Shown here in pieces: positions 53,864-62,727 of a stretch of DNA of 64,000 nt. Location: positions 1 through 64,000 of the forward strand of contig NZ_VUMH01000013.1 in NCBI RefSeq assembly GCF_009696265.1. The letters run 5' to 3'. A program made the position numbers and the translations under genes. This stretch comes from Desulfovibrio porci. Its GTDB lineage: Bacteria > Desulfobacterota > Desulfovibrionia > Desulfovibrionales > Desulfovibrionaceae. The notes beneath the pieces were generated by a model, which saw only the letters and a list, made by a program, of their open reading frames with translations, made no database searches and was not told where the DNA came from. Within the stretch, counting starts at the first letter, position 1. Each line of letters opens with the position of its first letter.

Positions 53864-54457
53864 TTACTTCTGGAAGATGTTGGTCTTGCTCACGTTCATG
53901 ATACGAATGGCCTGATTCTTGTCGGAATTGCGGAAGGCGATGCGCATTTCGTCGCCGGCCGTCCAGGTGTAGGGCGGCAGATCCAGCGCGGGCGCGGGCA
54001 CCTTGAAGGTAATCAGGGCTTCCAGACGCCTGGAGTAAATGGTGACGCTTTCCTTTTCCTTGTCCACGATGGGGAAGGTCTTGCCCGCCACCTTGGGATG
54101 CTTGGCGCCAATGTTCTTTTCCACATCCGTGAACTGCACGGGCAGTTCCTTGACGCTCTTGGAAGCCGGATCATAGAGCAGCAGGGAGGACTTTTCCAGA
54201 TCGACCATCAGACGGCCGCCCACAGCGGGGACCGGACCCATGTCGCGGGCTTCGGCGGGCAGCTTGTAGGTATGTACGCCGCCGCTGTAATGGGGATTGA
54301 ACTGGTCGTGGGTCACGTCCACCACGATGGTCAGGGTTTTCGCGGCCGGGTCAAAGGCCACGCAACGGCCCTGTTCCACACCGCCGTCAAAGTCGCAGGC
54401 CGCGAGAGCAAAGGAGAGGGCCAGCACCAGCGTAAGCAGCAAACTACGTATTTTCAT
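53864..54457 (-). CDS. Lipoprotein of unknown function in the TauE operon
   Basis: 197 residues from the ATG at 54457 (GGAG seven bases upstream). The signal peptide ends with lipobox L-A-A-C (Cys21), and the mature part is mostly beta: VAFDPAAKTLTIVVDVTHDQ, LMVDLEKSSLLLYDPASKSV, ESVTIYSRRLEALITFKVPA, GDEMRIAFRNSDKNQAIRI. It resembles a small beta-barrel or OB-like fold but I cannot name a family. It starts 13 bases after the permease stop codon. It may form a periplasmic partner of the permease (inference). There is no cofactor motif. Confidence 0.8.
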   Translation of the reverse strand: MKIRSLLLTLVLALSFALAACDFDGGVEQGRCVAFDPAAKTLTIVVDVTHDQFNPHYSGGVHTYKLPAEARDMGPVPAVGGRLMVDLEKSSLLLYDPASKSVKELPVQFTDVEKNIGAKHPKVAGKTFPIVDKEKESVTIYSRRLEALITFKVPAPALDLPPYTWTAGDEMRIAFRNSDKNQAIRIMNVSKTNIFQK

Positions 54458-54470
54458 GGCTTGTCTCCTT

Positions 54471-55535
54471 CTAGTTGCCGGCGGCGTGTTGCTTCTTGGC
54501 CGCAAGTTCCGCCTTGGCGCCCAGGACCATCCGGATAGTGATGTAAATGGAGATGGCGCTCACGAAGCCCAGCACTTCAACAGTGGCCAGCGGGCTGAAA
54601 AGCCAGGCATACGCGGGGAATTCAGCCTGGAGGAGCTTGAGCACAACGGACATCAGGCAGCCGAGTACGGCCAGGCCGAACACGATGCGGATGCCGTAAC
54701 CCTTGACGTACTTGGTGGCGACGACGCCGATCTGAGCGCCAATGGCAGCGCCGCAGAGCATGATGATGGCGGCCAGCAGTTCAACGCGGCCCTTGTACGC
54801 ATAGGAGGCCGTGCCGTACAGGCCGGAGATGGCCACTTCAAAGAGGTCCGTGCCCACGGCGAGGTGGGTCGGGCAGCCGACCAGGTAGACCAGGGCGGGC
54901 ATGCGGATCAGGCCGCCGCCGATGCCCAGGATGCCGGCCAGCCAGCCGGTGAAGAAGCTGACGATAATGGGCAGCCAGGCCGAGCAGGTGATGTTGGCAT
55001 GCTTGAAGTGCACGACCGGGGGAATCTTGATGGCCTGAAGCTTGCTCCCCCAGTCCAGACCCACGGCGGTCTTGTCCAGATCCTGATGCTGAGCCTTGGC
55101 TTCGCGTTCCTTCTTGCGACGCAGGGCCACATCATGGAAGACCAGCCAGGCCAGCAGGATGAGCAGCACCACGTACAGCCAGCGCACGACCTTGTCCACG
55201 GAACCGATGCGTTCCAGCCACATGACCATCTGGGCGCCGATTTCCACGCCGATAACGGTACCGATCAGCATGGTCAGGCCCAACGCGTAGTCCACGTTGC
55301 CGAACTTGCCGTGCCGCATGGTGGAAATCAGCGATTTACCGGCCATCTGCGCCACGTCGGTGCCGATGGCGAAAGCCATGGGGAAACCAAGAATATTCAG
55401 ACCCGGCGTCACCATCCAGGCGCCGCCCAGACCGAAGAAGCCACCGATGATGCCGACGCCCAAACCGAGGATAACCAAGCCGGGCCAGAAAATGCTCACG
55501 CCGGAAATGGGCATCAAAATATACAGCCAATCCAT
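54471..55535 (-). CDS. TauE/SafE-type permease (third in window)
   Basis: 354-residue inner-membrane protein. The family half-repeats are visible: GVGIIGGFFGLGGAWMVTPGL and, after a charged cytoplasmic loop (LRRKKEREAKAQHQDLDKT), FTGWLAGILGIGGGLIRMPAL. About eight membrane helices. The loop of some 50 residues between halves is longer than in the permease at 11461. It is cotranscribed with a small membrane protein upstream (18 bases) and a lipoprotein downstream, under a consensus sigma-54 promoter. Sulfite or sulfonate transport is the family's usual assignment; the substrate is not shown here. Confidence 0.88.
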   Translation of the reverse strand: MDWLYILMPISGVSIFWPGLVILGLGVGIIGGFFGLGGAWMVTPGLNILGFPMAFAIGTDVAQMAGKSLISTMRHGKFGNVDYALGLTMLIGTVIGVEIGAQMVMWLERIGSVDKVVRWLYVVLLILLAWLVFHDVALRRKKEREAKAQHQDLDKTAVGLDWGSKLQAIKIPPVVHFKHANITCSAWLPIIVSFFTGWLAGILGIGGGLIRMPALVYLVGCPTHLAVGTDLFEVAISGLYGTASYAYKGRVELLAAIIMLCGAAIGAQIGVVATKYVKGYGIRIVFGLAVLGCLMSVVLKLLQAEFPAYAWLFSPLATVEVLGFVSAISIYITIRMVLGAKAELAAKKQHAAGN

Positions 55536-55553
55536 ATCCGCCTCCTTTCCGGG

Positions 55554-55856
55554 CTACTTTTCAGCCAGTTCGCGGTGTTTGAGGTCAATGCCGATGTGGG
55601 ACATGACGATGTCAGCGAGAAAGCCGAGAAGACAGCCGAGAATCGGGATGATGATCATGGTCAGAATGGCGAAGAAGAAATGGCTTTCATTATACATTTC
55701 CGCCCACCAATACAAAATGCCGTCCAGCTTGCGGGTGTCGGCCACGATGACCACGTCGGCCTTTTTCTTGGCCGCCAGCGCCACTGAGGGCATCAGTACG
55801 GGCAGCATCAGCGCGCAGCCCAAAATCCAGGTCCAAAGCCTGCGCATTTTCTTCAT
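55554..55856 (-). CDS. Small membrane protein, first gene of the sigma-54 TauE operon
   Basis: 100 residues. The start at 55856 is set by GGAGG five bases upstream. The first hydrophobic stretch (ILGCALMLPVLMPSVALAA) looks like a signal peptide with an AxA end. A short polar part (KKKADVVIVADTRKLDGILY) follows, then one membrane helix at about 60-83 (FFFAILTMIIIPILGCLLGFLA) and a basic/acidic cytoplasmic end. No family recognised. It heads the operon and may be an accessory subunit of the permease (inference). Confidence 0.78.
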   Translation of the reverse strand: MKKMRRLWTWILGCALMLPVLMPSVALAAKKKADVVIVADTRKLDGILYWWAEMYNESHFFFAILTMIIIPILGCLLGFLADIVMSHIGIDLKHRELAEK

Positions 55857-55939
55857 GGTATCCTCCACAATTGTTTGGTTCCCTTCAGGCGGCGCAGCCG
55901 CCGGTCAAACCACATGCCACTGCAATTTGTGAAAATAAT

Positions 55940-55955
55940 AGCAAAGCCCGTGCCA
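55940..55955 (-). promoter_or_regulatory. Sigma-54 promoter of the TauE operon
   Basis: On the minus strand TGGCACG-GGCT-TTGCT, a full match to the -24/-12 consensus with ten bases between GG and GC. It lies about 85 bases upstream of the first start codon. The leader contains a GGCGGC-TGC-GCCGCC dyad (near 55888-55903). A weaker look-alike (TGGCATG-TGGT-TTGAC) is at 55919-55904. Confidence 0.85.
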
Positions 55956-56010
55956 CTGCGTGATTTCAAAGATTTTTTTCGTATTATTCCAGCAAATCCC
56001 GCTCACAGCC

Positions 56011-56039
56011 TTGTCAAAAAGGTGTTTTTTTTCTATATT
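56011..56039 (+). promoter_or_regulatory. Sigma-70-type promoter of the membrane activator gene
   Basis: TTGTCA (56011-56016), 17 bases, TATATT (56034-56039), each one base off consensus. It lies 42 bases before the ATG at 56081. The leader carries TTGCGC-TTTTTT-GCGCAA (56053-56070), which could be a binding site or a hairpin. Confidence 0.65.
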
Positions 56040-56080
56040 CGGCCCAGAGCTTGCGCTTTTTTGCGCAACCAAGGAGGAAC

Positions 56081-58663
56081 ATGCGCTTTTTTGGTTTCAT
56101 CGTCGGCGGCAACTCCGTGGAAACCGCCTCCTTTTTTGTGAACCGCAGCCTGACAAGCCGCATGTTGCTGCTGGGCCTGCCCTTGCTGGCAGCGGTTCTG
56201 GCGCTGATTTTTTTCGTGACCGGCGGCAGCCTCGCAAATCTCGTCAATCGCGCAATAGCGCGCAACACACAATTACAGACCCAGGCCATGAGCCTTGCGC
56301 TGGAACAGATTCTGGTGGAAACGCGCAACCAGCTGCTGATTCTGGCCGCCGGCTCCATGGACCGGCAGGAAATGGCGCGCCGCCTCAAATTCCGCTCCCG
56401 CGCCGACGGCCTGCGTTACCGCGAAGTGGCCTTCATGGGCCTGACGCCTGAAAACCGCTATCTCCTTTTAAACTACGGCGGCGAGATCATCGCAGTGCCG
56501 CCCCATGTGGCTCTGGACGCCCCGGCCGGTCCCTTTCACAACATCAGTCCCGGTCAGCGGCCCGGTCATGTGAACGTAAGCCAGCCCCTGGAAGTGGTCT
56601 ATTCCATGGTGCCCATTGACAAGTCGCTGCAAAGCCTGGCCTTTTATGTGCTGCGCTTTTCGACGCCCATTTACGACGCGGCCGGAAATTTTCAGGGCAT
56701 TCTGATTCTCTCGCTGGATCTCAACGCGTTGCGCGACACCATGTCGCTGTACTCCTCGCCCGAGGCGCCCATCAGTGCCGGAGCGGGAACCAGAGTGCGC
56801 AGCCTTTTTTTCGATCAGGACGGCTGGATGCTTTTCCAGTCCGAAAACCTCGACAACGATTCCGGCGAAAAAGCCCTGCGTTCCGATGCGGTGCGGGCCG
56901 GTTTCCGCGGGGATTTCGGCCGCCCCGGTTTCAGCATGGCCTTTCGTCCCGGCCCGGAACATCTCAACTATTGGACCATGGTGGCCGAGGTGCAGGCGGG
57001 CCGCTCCGGCCGGCTTCCTCTTTCGGAGGTGGGCACGGCCTGGAATAGCGGCCAGATGCGGGTTGAAAGCGTGAGCTACGCGCCGGTGACCTTCATGCCC
57101 AATCCGGAAGGCCCGCGCGTGGTGGTCGGCGGGCTGGCCATGCTGGACAGCAGCTTTACATCCACACATGCGGGCATACAGCTGCTGAGCATTTACACCC
57201 TCTGTTTTCTGGGCGGGCTGCTCCTGCTGGGGCTGAGCCTCTGGTGGCTCGCCCGCAACATGGGCCGGAGTCTGAATCTGCTTTCCGGCGAGCTGCGCAG
57301 CCGCAATGAAGACGACAGCGCCGAGCCCCTGAATCTGCCCCCTCTGCCGCTGGAACTGGAAGCGATCAAGCAGAACGTGGACACCCTGCTTAACCGGCTG
57401 CGCCGGGCCAGGGCCGACCAGCGCTCCCAGGCGGCGGCGCAGACCGCCCTCTGGCAGCGGGAGGCCGTGGAGGACCTGCCCGACCCGGCGGATCTGCCGA
57501 CCCGGGGTCTGGTGGGCGCTTCCCTGCCGATGCAGGCGCTGTATGGTCAGGTTCAGAAGGCCTCCCAGGTGCTGGCCGATGTGCTGATCGTGGGCGAAAC
57601 AGGCACCGGCAAGGAACTGGTTTCCGAGTCCATTCACCGTCTGAGCGCCCGCGCCGACGGCCCTTTCATCACCATCAATTGCGGCGCTCTGGATGAGGCC
57701 CTGCTTATGGACACCCTCTTCGGGCACGTCAAGGGCGCGTTCACCGAGGCCAAGCAGGCGCGCAAAGGGGCTTTTCTGGCCGCCGAGGGCGGCACCCTGA
57801 TGCTGGACGAGGTGGGCAACGCCACCCCCAAGGTGCAGCAGGCCCTGTTGCGGGCGCTCTCCACCCGGTGCATCCGTCCTCTGGGCTCGGACCACGACGT
57901 GCCCTTTGATACCCGGATCATCGCCGCCACCAACGCCGAACTACGCGGCGACGGGCAGGACGGCTCCTTTCGCGATGACCTGTACTACCGGCTGGCCGTC
58001 ATTACCATTCACACCCCGCCCCTGCGGCAACGCAAAGAGGACATTCCGGCCCTGATGGTCCATTTTATGAATGAGGCCGTGAAGACCCGCGAGCCGGGCA
58101 TGCCCAGAACCATTCCCCGGATCAGCCGGGGCGCATTGGAAAAGCTCATGCGCCACCACTGGCCCGGCAATGTGCGTGAGTTGAAAAATACCCTGACCAG
58201 AGCCTTGACCTTTTGCGACGGAGATCTGATTCTGGCGGAAAACATCCAGCTTGATCCCGGCGGCCAGCCGGTGAACGACACGCCGGACGGCAAGGCTTCG
58301 CGGGAAAGCCGGACGCCGGAAGAGACAAAAGGCGGAGAGCCGGACACGCACCGTGATCCGCCCGCGCGTCCGGCTCCGACTTCGGAGCAGGGCACGGGGG
58401 AAGCGCCGTCCGTCCCGAATCCGGACCAGCTCAACCACCGGCAGCGGGAACTGCTGCCGCGCTTGGCGGTATTGGGCAGCGTGAGCCGCCAGGAATATCA
58501 GAACCTGGCTGGCAAGGGCATTTCCATGCGCACGGCGCAATACGACTTGCAACAGATGGTGCGCCTCGGCCTGATGCGCAAGGAAGGGCGCGGCCCGGCC
58601 CAGCGTTACGTGATCGTGCAGCCCGGCGGACAAACACCGGCCGACAAAGGACGCCCCAGATGA
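56081..58663 (+). CDS. Membrane-bound sigma-54-type activator with variant GAFTEA loop
   Basis: 860 residues from the ATG at 56081 (AAGGAGG upstream). Membrane helices at about 28-48 and 368-391 frame an extracytoplasmic sensor of about 320 residues (Cache-like by layout). A HAMP-like linker (LARNMGRSLNLLSGELRSRN) leads to an AAA+ domain with Walker A GETGTGKE (505-512) and TLMLDEVGNA. The sigma-54 contact loop is GAFTEA (552-557) instead of GAFTGA. The C-terminus lacks a Fis-type helix and ends in a winged-helix-like part (HRQRELLPRLAVLGSVSRQE). It is divergent from the TauE operon with a consensus sigma-54 promoter, its likely target (inference). It overlaps the next gene by four bases. Confidence 0.88.
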   Translation: MRFFGFIVGGNSVETASFFVNRSLTSRMLLLGLPLLAAVLALIFFVTGGSLANLVNRAIARNTQLQTQAMSLALEQILVETRNQLLILAAGSMDRQEMARRLKFRSRADGLRYREVAFMGLTPENRYLLLNYGGEIIAVPPHVALDAPAGPFHNISPGQRPGHVNVSQPLEVVYSMVPIDKSLQSLAFYVLRFSTPIYDAAGNFQGILILSLDLNALRDTMSLYSSPEAPISAGAGTRVRSLFFDQDGWMLFQSENLDNDSGEKALRSDAVRAGFRGDFGRPGFSMAFRPGPEHLNYWTMVAEVQAGRSGRLPLSEVGTAWNSGQMRVESVSYAPVTFMPNPEGPRVVVGGLAMLDSSFTSTHAGIQLLSIYTLCFLGGLLLLGLSLWWLARNMGRSLNLLSGELRSRNEDDSAEPLNLPPLPLELEAIKQNVDTLLNRLRRARADQRSQAAAQTALWQREAVEDLPDPADLPTRGLVGASLPMQALYGQVQKASQVLADVLIVGETGTGKELVSESIHRLSARADGPFITINCGALDEALLMDTLFGHVKGAFTEAKQARKGAFLAAEGGTLMLDEVGNATPKVQQALLRALSTRCIRPLGSDHDVPFDTRIIAATNAELRGDGQDGSFRDDLYYRLAVITIHTPPLRQRKEDIPALMVHFMNEAVKTREPGMPRTIPRISRGALEKLMRHHWPGNVRELKNTLTRALTFCDGDLILAENIQLDPGGQPVNDTPDGKASRESRTPEETKGGEPDTHRDPPARPAPTSEQGTGEAPSVPNPDQLNHRQRELLPRLAVLGSVSRQEYQNLAGKGISMRTAQYDLQQMVRLGLMRKEGRGPAQRYVIVQPGGQTPADKGRPR

Positions 58664-61230
58664 ACGCCGTACAGACATTGCGGAAACTGCTGGGCCTCGC
58701 GCCGCGCATCAGCCGTGAGCAGGCCATGGCCGCCTTTACCCGCCGTTACGCCTCCTTCAAGGAATTGTTGCAGGCCAATGCCGACCTGGCCGGCATTCTG
58801 GCCGGGCTGAACGCGGCCCAGCGCGGCGACCGCAGCCTGGAAACCAGGCAGGTGCGCAAGGAAGCGCGCCGGGCCATCCTTCAGTGCGAACGCATGGCGG
58901 CCTGCCTCAACGACATTTCCAATCAGCGCCATCGGGATCTCAGCGCGGCGGTGGAAGCTCTGGGCGGCCGTATTGAACGCGAGTTGGAGCAGCACGCGCG
59001 CGGCGACGTGACTTCCCTGACCCTGCCTCTCAGCGAGGTGGACGCCAGCATGGCCTACAGCGTAGGCGGCAAAAACGCCAACCTGGGGGAACTGCGCAAC
59101 ATGCTGGACATGCCCGTGCCGCGCGGCTTCGCCATCACCATCAAGGCGGGGACGCTTTTTCTGTTGCGCAGCAGCGGCCTGTTCAGGAATATTTACAGCC
59201 AGTTGCGGTCGGTGGACACCGAAAAGCCGTCCACCATCAGCGCGGCCTCCCAGGAGGTGCAGCGTCTCATCCTGGAAGCCGAGGTGCCTGACACGGTGAG
59301 CGACCCCATGCTGGCGGCCTGGGACGAAGCCTTCGGCGCGGAAAGCGACATTGTGGCGGCCCTGCGCTCCAGTGCCGTCGCCGAGGACGGGGTGCAATCC
59401 TTCGCCGGGCAGTACCGCAGCATTCTGGGCGTCAGGCGGCAGGACCTGCTCATGGCCTTCAAAAAGGTTATGGCCAGCCTTTTTTCCGAGCGCGCCCTGA
59501 CCTACCGGGCCGCGCACGGCTATGCCCTGGACGCCACGGGCATGGGCCTCTGCTGTCTGGAGATGGTCAAGGCCAAGGCCGCGGGCGTGGCTTTCTCGCG
59601 TCATCCCGTGGACCTGCGCTCCAACTGCGTGCTGATCAACGGCCTCTGGGGACTGGGCGAAATGGTGGTGGACGGCTCGGGCACGCCCGATCAATGGCTG
59701 GTTTCGCGGGCCACCCGCAAAATCACTCAGGCCACCATCGCCCATAAGGAGACGCGCCTGCAGCTCGCGCGCACGGACAAGGGCGTGGAAAGCGCGCTGG
59801 CCGACGTGCCCGAGGAACTGCGGGACGTGCCCTGCCTCAGTGACGGGCAGGTGCGGCGGCTGGTGGAAATGGCCCTGGAACTGGAGCGTCACTATCAGTA
59901 CCCGCAGGATCTGGAGTGGGCCGTGGACGAAGACGACCAGATCGTCCTGCTCCAGACCAGACCCATGGGCCTGGACAGCACGCCGGAGGAGAGCGCGGCC
60001 CCGGCCCTGAAGCATATGCGGCCCCTGCTGTCCGGCGCGGACGTGGCGGCCAAGGGCGTGGGCTGCGGCCCGGTGGTGCGGGTGCATCCGGATGAGGATC
60101 TGACCCACTTTCCGGAAGGCGCAGTCATGCTGATGCAGCATTCCTCGCCCAACGCCATGACCGCCATGCAGCGGGCGGCGGCCATCATTGCCGAAACCGG
60201 CAGCCTCACCGGGCACATGGCGTCCATCTGCCGCGAATTCGGCGTGCCCACGCTGATGAATCTGGCCGGAGCCACCAGCCTGCTCGCGCCGGGTCAAGTG
60301 GTGACCGTGGACGCCTTGTCGGGCCGGGTTTTTGACGGCGAGGTGCCGGAACTGCTGGCCCTGCGCCTGGCCCGCCGACGCCCTGGAGTGGATACGCCCG
60401 CCCTAGTGCTGCTGCGGCGGGTGGCCCCGTACATTCTGCCCCTGCACCTGGTGGACCCGCAGTCGGCCCTGTTCAGCCCGGCCAACTGCACCTCCCTGCA
60501 CGACGTCATGCGCTACGCGCACGAACTGAGCTATTCGGAGATGTTTCTGCTCTCCGACAGCCTTTCCGAAAGCGGGGCGGGCGGCGTGGCCAGCCATCTG
60601 GTCTGTTCCGTGCCGCTGGACCTCTACATTATCGACCTGGGCGGCGGCCTGAAACATCCCGAAGCCTCCACAGCCAAGCCCGAAGACGTGACCAGCATGC
60701 CCTTCCGGCATGTGCTCAACGGCATGCTCAATCCCGCGGTACAGGCCAAGGGTCCCCGCCCGGTGAACATGCGCGGTTTTCTCTCGGTCATGGGCCAGAC
60801 CATGGTCGGCGGCAACCAGCACGGCGGCGAGCGCTTCGGCGACCGCAGCTACGCCATAGTCTCCGACCGCTACCTCAATTTTTCCTCGCGCGTGGGCTAT
60901 CACTACGCCATTCTGGATACCTGGTGCGGCGACACCCTGAGCAAAAACTACATCCGCTTCGAATTCGCGGGCGGCGCGGCGGGCAATGAACAGCGCGCGC
61001 GGCGGGTGCGCTGCATCGGGCTCATCCTCACGGAACTCGGCTTTACCGTCGAGGTCACGGGTGATAGGATACGCGCGCGCTACCAGAAATACCCCAAGCT
61101 CGAACTGTGTTCGCGCCTGGATCAACTGGGGCGTCTGCTGATTATGACCCGCCAGATGGACATGCTTATGGTCAATGACGAAGCCGTCCAGGTGTACGCC
61201 GCCAAATTCCTCAACGGCGAATACCACTAA
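58660..61230 (+). CDS. PEP-synthase-like phosphotransferase with unusual C-terminal domain
   Basis: 856 residues. After a helical N-terminus (1-120) comes a pyruvate phosphate dikinase/PEP synthase ATP-grasp part: YSVGGKNANLGELRNM, AALRSSAVAEDGVQSFAGQY, AAGVAFSRHPVD, YPQDLEWAVDEDDQIVLLQT. A phosphohistidine swivel domain follows, with His519 in ETGSLTGHMASICREFG. The PEP-binding TIM barrel of true PEP synthase is absent. Instead there are about 310 residues (545-856) of unknown type (SEMFLLSDSLSESGAGG, FGDRSYAIVSDRYLNFSSRV). A phosphate transfer to an unknown acceptor is likely, in the way of rifampin phosphotransferase-type enzymes (inference). The ATG overlaps the activator stop codon (ATGA). 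Confidence 0.85.
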   Translation: MNAVQTLRKLLGLAPRISREQAMAAFTRRYASFKELLQANADLAGILAGLNAAQRGDRSLETRQVRKEARRAILQCERMAACLNDISNQRHRDLSAAVEALGGRIERELEQHARGDVTSLTLPLSEVDASMAYSVGGKNANLGELRNMLDMPVPRGFAITIKAGTLFLLRSSGLFRNIYSQLRSVDTEKPSTISAASQEVQRLILEAEVPDTVSDPMLAAWDEAFGAESDIVAALRSSAVAEDGVQSFAGQYRSILGVRRQDLLMAFKKVMASLFSERALTYRAAHGYALDATGMGLCCLEMVKAKAAGVAFSRHPVDLRSNCVLINGLWGLGEMVVDGSGTPDQWLVSRATRKITQATIAHKETRLQLARTDKGVESALADVPEELRDVPCLSDGQVRRLVEMALELERHYQYPQDLEWAVDEDDQIVLLQTRPMGLDSTPEESAAPALKHMRPLLSGADVAAKGVGCGPVVRVHPDEDLTHFPEGAVMLMQHSSPNAMTAMQRAAAIIAETGSLTGHMASICREFGVPTLMNLAGATSLLAPGQVVTVDALSGRVFDGEVPELLALRLARRRPGVDTPALVLLRRVAPYILPLHLVDPQSALFSPANCTSLHDVMRYAHELSYSEMFLLSDSLSESGAGGVASHLVCSVPLDLYIIDLGGGLKHPEASTAKPEDVTSMPFRHVLNGMLNPAVQAKGPRPVNMRGFLSVMGQTMVGGNQHGGERFGDRSYAIVSDRYLNFSSRVGYHYAILDTWCGDTLSKNYIRFEFAGGAAGNEQRARRVRCIGLILTELGFTVEVTGDRIRARYQKYPKLELCSRLDQLGRLLIMTRQMDMLMVNDEAVQVYAAKFLNGEYH

Positions 61231-61267
61231 GCGGAGGGCTTCCACACCGGAAACCAATGAGGCCCCC

Positions 61268-62542
61268 ATGCCCCCCTTTGCAGGACCGCCGGAACAGCCC
61301 AGGCGTTGGGACAAACCCTCCGAGCCGCCCCAGAAACTCTTGAGCCGCGACTTTATCCTGCTCTTTTGCATGGCCATGTTCAGCAACAGCTACATCGCCG
61401 TGTTCTACTGTTTCGAGCAATGGCTGGAAGGCCTCAGCATCAGCCCCAACTGGCGCGGCGTGCTGCTTTCCTCCCTCTTCGCCATGGTGCTGCTCTGCCG
61501 TCCCCTGGCCAGCGTGCTGCTGCTCAAGCGCGGCAAGCTGTTAGCCATGCTTGCCTCCATCATGGTCTCCAGCTGCGTCATGCTGGCCTATCCTTATGTC
61601 CGGGGAGAGCACGTCATCGGCATCATCTGGCTGTTGCGCATCATTCAGGGTATCGCCCTGGCCGTCTATTCCAGCTGCACTGTGGCCGTGCTGGTCAGCT
61701 GCATTCCCAAGGGGCAGAGCGCCAGAGGCTTCGCCCTCTTCTCCCTGACCATGCTGTTGCCTTATTCGATCATTCCGGCCCTGGCCGAGCGTCTTCTGCC
61801 CGTTCTGGGCGGCGAGCCGCGTCTTTTCGCCCTCACGGCCGTGCTGGGCCTGCCCGCGCTGGCCATGCTGATTCCCCTGGCCCCACGCCTGCGGACGCCG
61901 GAAATGCCCGCACAGGGCGAGAACAGCCTTTCGGGCCGCGCCCTCTGGCAGGCTGTGAGCCATTCGGGCCTGTTTTTCGTCTACATGGCCTGTCTGACCT
62001 TCAGCATTATGACCGTGCTGGCCATTTTCTTCATGAAAGGCCTCTGCGCCGTGACCGGCGCGCAGCCGGCCTGGTTTTTCTCCACCTACACGGTGACCAT
62101 CATTCTGGTCCGGCTGTTCGGCAGCCACCGCCTGGACACGCTGCCCCGCTACCGGGTGACCACGCTCTGCTGCGCGGTGCTGGCCTGCTGCATGCTGGGC
62201 CTGGCCTGGGGGCCGCTCTGGGCCTTCATTCCCCTGACCTGTGTCTACGGTCTGGGGCTGGGCCTGCTCTATCCCCTGCTGGCCGCCGCCGTGTATGACC
62301 GCTCCACGCCTACCACCCGCTCCATCAATTCCAATGTGATGATGGCCACCTTTGACTCCAGCGGCATGCTGGCTCCCCTGCTGGGCGGTCTGGTGATCCA
62401 TGCTGGCTACGGCTATCGCGGGGTGTTCACCGCCACCGCCGTCAGCGTGTTCATCTGCGGCTGCTGCATGGTGATCGACAGGACGCGGATGCTCCGGCGG
62501 GATGCGGCGAAGCGACGCCAAGCCGGAGCGGAATCCCTTTAA
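61268..62542 (+). CDS. Major facilitator superfamily transporter
   Basis: 424 residues with about 12 hydrophobic segments. The loop between helices 2 and 3 has the MFS-like RPLASVLLLKRGK. Substrate unknown; it resembles drug/sugar MFS carriers only in layout. The first 30 residues are Pro-rich and cytoplasmic (FAGPPEQPRRWDKPSEPP). The start at 61268 is the first ATG after the phosphotransferase stop (37 bases); GAGG is nearby but the site is weak. Being on the same strand just behind the phosphotransferase, it may be part of the same operon and move its substrate or product (inference). Confidence 0.82.
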   Translation: MPPFAGPPEQPRRWDKPSEPPQKLLSRDFILLFCMAMFSNSYIAVFYCFEQWLEGLSISPNWRGVLLSSLFAMVLLCRPLASVLLLKRGKLLAMLASIMVSSCVMLAYPYVRGEHVIGIIWLLRIIQGIALAVYSSCTVAVLVSCIPKGQSARGFALFSLTMLLPYSIIPALAERLLPVLGGEPRLFALTAVLGLPALAMLIPLAPRLRTPEMPAQGENSLSGRALWQAVSHSGLFFVYMACLTFSIMTVLAIFFMKGLCAVTGAQPAWFFSTYTVTIILVRLFGSHRLDTLPRYRVTTLCCAVLACCMLGLAWGPLWAFIPLTCVYGLGLGLLYPLLAAAVYDRSTPTTRSINSNVMMATFDSSGMLAPLLGGLVIHAGYGYRGVFTATAVSVFICGCCMVIDRTRMLRRDAAKRRQAGAESL

Positions 62543-62727
62543 CAAATTATAAGATGTAGAAATTCAAGAGATTGCGTCCTCTCTCCCCAACCGTTACGCT
62601 GTATCCGGCAACAGCGCGGAGTACTGACGCGGCACTGCGCGAAAAAACGCTCACGGCAGGCAGCCGGCGCTTTCCGTTCGCAGGCTTTCAGCGGCCTTTG
62701 AACATATGTATTATTGTGGAGTGGAAC

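Noticed and set aside
55904..55919. Second sigma-54 promoter of the TauE operon
   Set aside because: The -12 element reads TTGAC instead of TTGCW; the site at 55940-55955 is a full match.
58660..61230. Annotation as phosphoenolpyruvate synthase (ppsA)
   Set aside because: The ATP and phosphohistidine domains fit, but the C-terminal PEP/pyruvate barrel is not present, so PEP synthesis cannot be claimed.
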